Shown piece by piece: positions 60,980 to 64,000 of a stretch of 64,000 nt of DNA. The notes under the pieces are model-generated. The model saw only the letters and a list, made by a program, of their open reading frames with translations, ran no database searches and had not been told where the DNA came from. Location: positions 20,518 to 84,517 of the forward strand of contig NZ_CAKZHQ010000026.1 of assembly GCF_936925435.1 (NCBI RefSeq), in the 5' to 3' direction. The translations under genes and the position numbers were made by a program. This stretch comes from an uncultured Ramlibacter sp. (GTDB lineage Bacteria > Pseudomonadota > Gammaproteobacteria > Burkholderiales > Burkholderiaceae_C). How positions within the stretch are numbered: position 1 is the first letter of the stretch; each line of letters starts with the position of its first letter.

Positions 60980-61085
60980 GAAGCAGGGGATTATCCGGGT
61001 CGCCGCCGCACCACAGTCCTCTATCTGCCTTTGGATGGGCTGGCTATAGTGGTCCGGCACGACAACAACACTCCAGGAGGCGGGT

Positions 61086-61538
61086 TTGGAACTGCAGATC
61101 AACGGCCGCGCGGTCCAGGCCGAGGCTGATCCCGGCATGCCCCTGCTCTGGGTGTTGCGCGACGTGCTGAACATGACGGGAACCAAGTTCGGCTGCGGCG
61201 TCGCCGCCTGCGGCGCCTGCACCGTGCGGGTCGACGGCCAGGCCGTGCGCTCCTGTGTCACCCCGGTCTCGGCGGTCGTGGGCAAGCGCATTGCCACCAT
61301 TGAAGGCCTGGGCGCGCCCGGCAAGCCCCACCCCTTGCAGGCGGCCTGGATCGCCGAGCAGGTGCCCCAGTGCGGCTACTGCCAGAGCGGCATGCTCATG
61401 GCCGCCGCCGCGCTGCTGGAGAAAAAGCCCAAGCCCAGCGATGCCGACATCGACGAGGCCATGACCAATATCTGCCGCTGCGGCACCTACCAGCGGGTGC
61501 GCTTGGCGATCAAGCGGGCGGCGGGGGTGAAAACATGA
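61086..61538 (+). CDS. (2Fe-2S) subunit of a molybdenum hydroxylase (IorA-like)
   Basis: A 150-residue protein from TTG, with CAGGAGG five bases away; no ATG is available before the conserved [25 protein letters not shown]. The plant-type ferredoxin cluster has [13 protein letters not shown] and SCVTP; the second cluster has QCGYCQSGM and ICRCGTYQR. It passes electrons from the molybdopterin subunit to an acceptor. It partners the 754-residue subunit that starts 56 bp later, as in isoquinoline 1-oxidoreductase and aldehyde oxidases. Confidence 0.93.
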   Translation: MELQINGRAVQAEADPGMPLLWVLRDVLNMTGTKFGCGVAACGACTVRVDGQAVRSCVTPVSAVVGKRIATIEGLGAPGKPHPLQAAWIAEQVPQCGYCQSGMLMAAAALLEKKPKPSDADIDEAMTNICRCGTYQRVRLAIKRAAGVKT

Positions 61539-61540
61539 GC

Positions 61541-61593
61541 CGCTGGGCCGTCCCAAGGCGAATCCACCGCAGCGCGCCGCGCGGAGGTGTCCA
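61541..61593 (+). repeat. Dispersed leader element supplying a Shine-Dalgarno (copy 2)
   Basis: Matches 31483-31535 (CGCTGGGCCGTCCCAAGG, then CACCGCAGC, then GCGGAGGTGTCCA) and ends at the next ATGAG. A 20-codon open frame from ATG at 61535 runs through it and stops in TGA overlapping the iorB-like start. Confidence 0.65.
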
Positions 61594-63858
61594 ATGAGGC
61601 GGCGCGCCTGGCTGCTCAGCGCCGCCGGGGCGGCCGGTGCCCTGGTGGTGGGCTGGGGCGTGCTGCCGCAGCGCTCGCGCCTGGGCAGCAACCGGCTGAT
61701 GCTGCCCACCGAGGGCGACATCGCGCTCAATGGCTGGATCAAGGTGACGGCCGATGGCGCCATTGTGCTGGCCATGCCGCGCAGCGAGATGGGACAGGGC
61801 GTGCACACGGCCCTGCCCATGCTGGCGGCGGAGGAGCTGGATGTGCCGCTGCGCGCGGTGCGTATCGAACAGGCCGGCGCCGACGCCATCTACGGCAATG
61901 TCGCCATGCTCGTGGCCAGCCTGCCCTTCCACCCGCTGGATGAGGACAACGAGGACGGTTTCGGCCGGGTCAAGACCGGCAAGTGGGTGGTAGGCAAGAT
62001 CGCCCGCGAATTGGGCATCAACGCCACCGGGGGCTCGTCCAGCGTGGCCGACGCCTGGGAGGTGGTGCGCGCAGCCGCCGCCACGGCGCGGGCCTCGCTG
62101 CTGGGCGCCGCCTCCTTGCACTGGCGGCTGCCGGTCGACGAGCTGTCGGTGCGTGAGGGCGTGGTCTCCCATCCCTCGGGAAAATCGGCCGGTTACGGTG
62201 AACTGGCGAAGTTTGCGGCGGCCACGCCGCCCGGCACGGTCCGGCTCAAGGACCGCAAGGACTGGAAGCTGATAGGCCGCTCCGTGCCCAGGCTGGACGT
62301 GCCGGCCAAGGTGAATGGGGCGGCCCGGTTCGGCCTGGACGTGCGGCTGCCGGGCATGAAGTACGCCGTGGTGCGCCTGTGTCCCATGCTGGGGGGATCG
62401 CCGGGCCACATCGACGCCAACGCGGCCCTGGCCATGCCCGGCGCAGAGCGACTGGTACTTTTGCCTGCGTATGCTGGGTCCACCGCCGGCTTTGCCGTCA
62501 TCGGCAAGGGCTATTGGCAGGCCAGGCAGGCGGCCCAGGCGGTCCTGGTGGAGTGGCGCCAGCGACCCCGGGGTGGGCTGGACACGGCGCAGATCGACGC
62601 TGCGCTGGAAAACGCCGTCAGAGGCCAGGACGGGTTTGTCTTTTTCGAGCGGGGTGACGTCGCCGCGGCCCAAAAGCAGTCTGGCCCTGTCCTGGAGGCC
62701 TGGTACCGCGCTCCTTATCTGGCGCACGCCACGCTGGAGCCCATGAACTGCACGGCGCAGGTGCGTGACGGCAAGGTGGAAGTCTGGGTGCCCACCCAGG
62801 TGCCGCAGATGGCGCGGGCGATCGCCGCGCAGGTGGCCGGTGTGCCCCTGGCCGACGTGACCGTTCATGTGACCCTGCTGGGAGGGGGCTTTGGCCGCAG
62901 ACTGGAAGTGGACTATGTCGCCCAGGCTGTGCGCGTGGCCATGGACAGTGCCGGCGCGCCGGTGCAACTGGTCTGGCCGCGCGAGGAGGACACGGGGCAC
63001 GATTTTTACCGGCCCATGCATGTGGCGAGGCTGCGTGCCAGCCTGGATGCCCAGGGCCAGCTTGCCGCGCTGTCGATCAAGTCGGCCGGCGATGCCATCA
63101 CCCCGCGCTGGATTGAGCGCGGCCTTCCCGCGCTTGCCGGGCCGGTGGACACCCCCGACAAGACGACGGCCGAGGGCCTGTTCGACCTGCCCTATGGCAT
63201 CGCGAACCAGCATATGGAGCATGTCGCCACCCGCATGGGCGTGCCGGTGGGCTTCTGGCGCTCGGTCGGACACTCGCACAACGCCTTCTTCTCGGAAAGC
63301 TTCATGGATGAGCTGGCGACCCAGGCCGGGCAGGACCAGGTGGAATTTCGGCGCAAGCACCTGCAGCGTGCGCCCCGCTACCTGGCCGTGCTCGACATGG
63401 CGGCAGACAAAGCTGGCTGGCGCAGCGCGCCTGCGCCGGGGCGTGCGCGCGGCATCGCCTTGCATGAGTCGTTCGGCTCCATCGTCGTCCAGGTGGCTGA
63501 GGTGTCCTTGCAGGATGGCAAGCCCCGTGTGCACCGCGTGGTATGCGCCATCGACTGCGGCACCGTGGTCAATCCGAACATCGTGGCGCAGCAGATGGAG
63601 AGCTCGGTCATCTTCGCCCTCACGGCAGCGCTTCATGGCCGTATCGATATCCAGCAGGGCGTCGTCCAGCAGCAGAACTTCCCCTCTTATCCAATGGTGC
63701 GGCTGGCGCAGGCCCCCACTGTAGAAACATGGATCGTCGCCAGCCAGCGCGCGCCGGGAGGCGTCGGCGAGCCCGGTGTGCCGCCCTTGGCGCCAGCTGT
63801 GGGCAATGCCTTGTTTCTGTTGACTGGCAAGCGGCACCGGGCGCTGCCCTTTGCGTAG
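61594..63858 (+). CDS. Molybdopterin-binding subunit of a xanthine-dehydrogenase-family hydroxylase (IorB-like)
   Basis: A 754-residue protein. It starts MRRRAWLLSAAGAAGALVVGW, a Tat-like leader, so it may be exported or membrane-anchored. MPRSEMGQGVHTALPMLAAEEL, GGGFGRRLEVDYVAQAV, FWRSVGHSHNAFFSESFMDELA and the near-C-terminal GGVGEPGVPPLAPAVGNAL (with the catalytic glutamate of molybdenum hydroxylases) are family signatures. Substrate unknown: aromatic N-heterocycle or aldehyde. No XdhC-type maturation factor is in the window. Confidence 0.93.
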   Translation: MRRRAWLLSAAGAAGALVVGWGVLPQRSRLGSNRLMLPTEGDIALNGWIKVTADGAIVLAMPRSEMGQGVHTALPMLAAEELDVPLRAVRIEQAGADAIYGNVAMLVASLPFHPLDEDNEDGFGRVKTGKWVVGKIARELGINATGGSSSVADAWEVVRAAAATARASLLGAASLHWRLPVDELSVREGVVSHPSGKSAGYGELAKFAAATPPGTVRLKDRKDWKLIGRSVPRLDVPAKVNGAARFGLDVRLPGMKYAVVRLCPMLGGSPGHIDANAALAMPGAERLVLLPAYAGSTAGFAVIGKGYWQARQAAQAVLVEWRQRPRGGLDTAQIDAALENAVRGQDGFVFFERGDVAAAQKQSGPVLEAWYRAPYLAHATLEPMNCTAQVRDGKVEVWVPTQVPQMARAIAAQVAGVPLADVTVHVTLLGGGFGRRLEVDYVAQAVRVAMDSAGAPVQLVWPREEDTGHDFYRPMHVARLRASLDAQGQLAALSIKSAGDAITPRWIERGLPALAGPVDTPDKTTAEGLFDLPYGIANQHMEHVATRMGVPVGFWRSVGHSHNAFFSESFMDELATQAGQDQVEFRRKHLQRAPRYLAVLDMAADKAGWRSAPAPGRARGIALHESFGSIVVQVAEVSLQDGKPRVHRVVCAIDCGTVVNPNIVAQQMESSVIFALTAALHGRIDIQQGVVQQQNFPSYPMVRLAQAPTVETWIVASQRAPGGVGEPGVPPLAPAVGNALFLLTGKRHRALPFA

Positions 63859-63892
63859 CGGCGCGGCTCGGCAAAGAGTTGGAGGCGGCTTG

Positions 63893-63936
63893 CAGGCCGC
63901 CAAAATACCGTGCTATATTCGACGGCTCTGCTGAAC
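63893..63936 (+). promoter_or_regulatory. Strong promoter, probably of an rRNA or stable-RNA operon
   Basis: TTGCAG, an 18-bp spacer and TATATT are followed by a GC-rich CGACGGCTCTGCTGAACG discriminator and leader, as in Comamonadaceae rRNA promoters. A second -35-like TTGACC lies 10 bases from the window end (63990-63995), consistent with tandem promoters. No mature RNA sequence is reached. Confidence 0.55.
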
Positions 63937-64000
63937 GCGGCGACCGGAAGTTTCGGAAGCGAAGTGAGGCGGAGAAAAGAGCCAAGAAAGTTGACCAGGG

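Overview
The window is about 68% GC, with tightly packed genes and strong G/C third-position codon use. Its gene content points to a betaproteobacterium of the order Burkholderiales, most likely family Comamonadaceae: Bug-type solute receptors, a pilT-pilU pair, the rsmI/yraN/diaA/dolP neighbourhood, a hemE-priA neighbourhood, IorAB-type molybdenum hydroxylases and LysE exporters. No transposase, integrase, phage gene, CRISPR array, tRNA or complete rRNA was seen. It looks like ordinary chromosome.

Layout. 1-1 kb: end of a DUF2092 gene and a secreted Gly/Asn-rich protein. 1.2-4.7 kb (minus): a three-gene archaic chaperone-usher pilus operon. 5-9.1 kb: a DUF4136 lipoprotein, then an orphan prepilin / membrane protein / GspE-PilB-like ATPase set. 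9.1-14.1 kb: a catabolic operon (DadA-like dehydrogenase, hydantoinase B with a HyuA fragment fused to it, Bug receptor, haloacid dehalogenase). 14.2-18.5 kb: two small proline-rich ORFs, RidA, PutA and its divergent Lrp/AsnC regulator. 18.5-20.7 kb: glpK and a DUF3617 protein. 20.7-24.3 kb: yggS, then pilT / cyclic-nucleotide-binding protein / pilU. 24.4-30 kb: a 3-hydroxyisobutyrate-dehydrogenase-like oxidoreductase, dolP, diaA, yraN, rsmI and priA. 30-31.4 kb: an AT-rich gap with two DnaA boxes, then hemE. 31.5-39.9 kb: assorted housekeeping and redox genes (TPR-methyltransferase, redoxin + DsbD, AlaX, sorbosone dehydrogenase, creatininase, DUF1348). 39.9-45.5 kb: a NarX/NarL-like two-component pair followed by a cyanate/nitrate-type ABC transporter and cyanase. 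45.5-48.7 kb: RlmN-like enzyme, small secreted and stress proteins, thioredoxin-like protein, histidine phosphatase. 48.7-56.7 kb: a tightly coupled eight-gene minus-strand operon (two LysE exporters, EamA exporter, aminotransferase, dehydratase, GST, PhzF, VOC) divergent from a MocR regulator. 56.8-63.9 kb: YCII protein, ClsC-type phospholipase D, ABC-F ATPase, IorAB molybdenum hydroxylase. The last 140 bases look like the leader of an rRNA or stable-RNA operon.

The most unusual signal is not a gene. Several short dispersed palindromic elements recur here, and some are translated in frame: one inside the proline-dehydrogenase domain of PutA and, in the same reading frame, as the signal peptide of DsbD; another inside the P5C-dehydrogenase half of PutA and between two ABC-transporter genes; a third that ends exactly at start codons and supplies the Shine-Dalgarno. 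Other points of interest are the HyuA-fragment/HyuB fusion, the MocR-controlled exporter operon, the DnaA-box gap beside priA/hemE with diaA 4 kb away, and a perfect terminator placed directly before glpK.

Gene functions come from recognising family motifs by eye; no database search was run.
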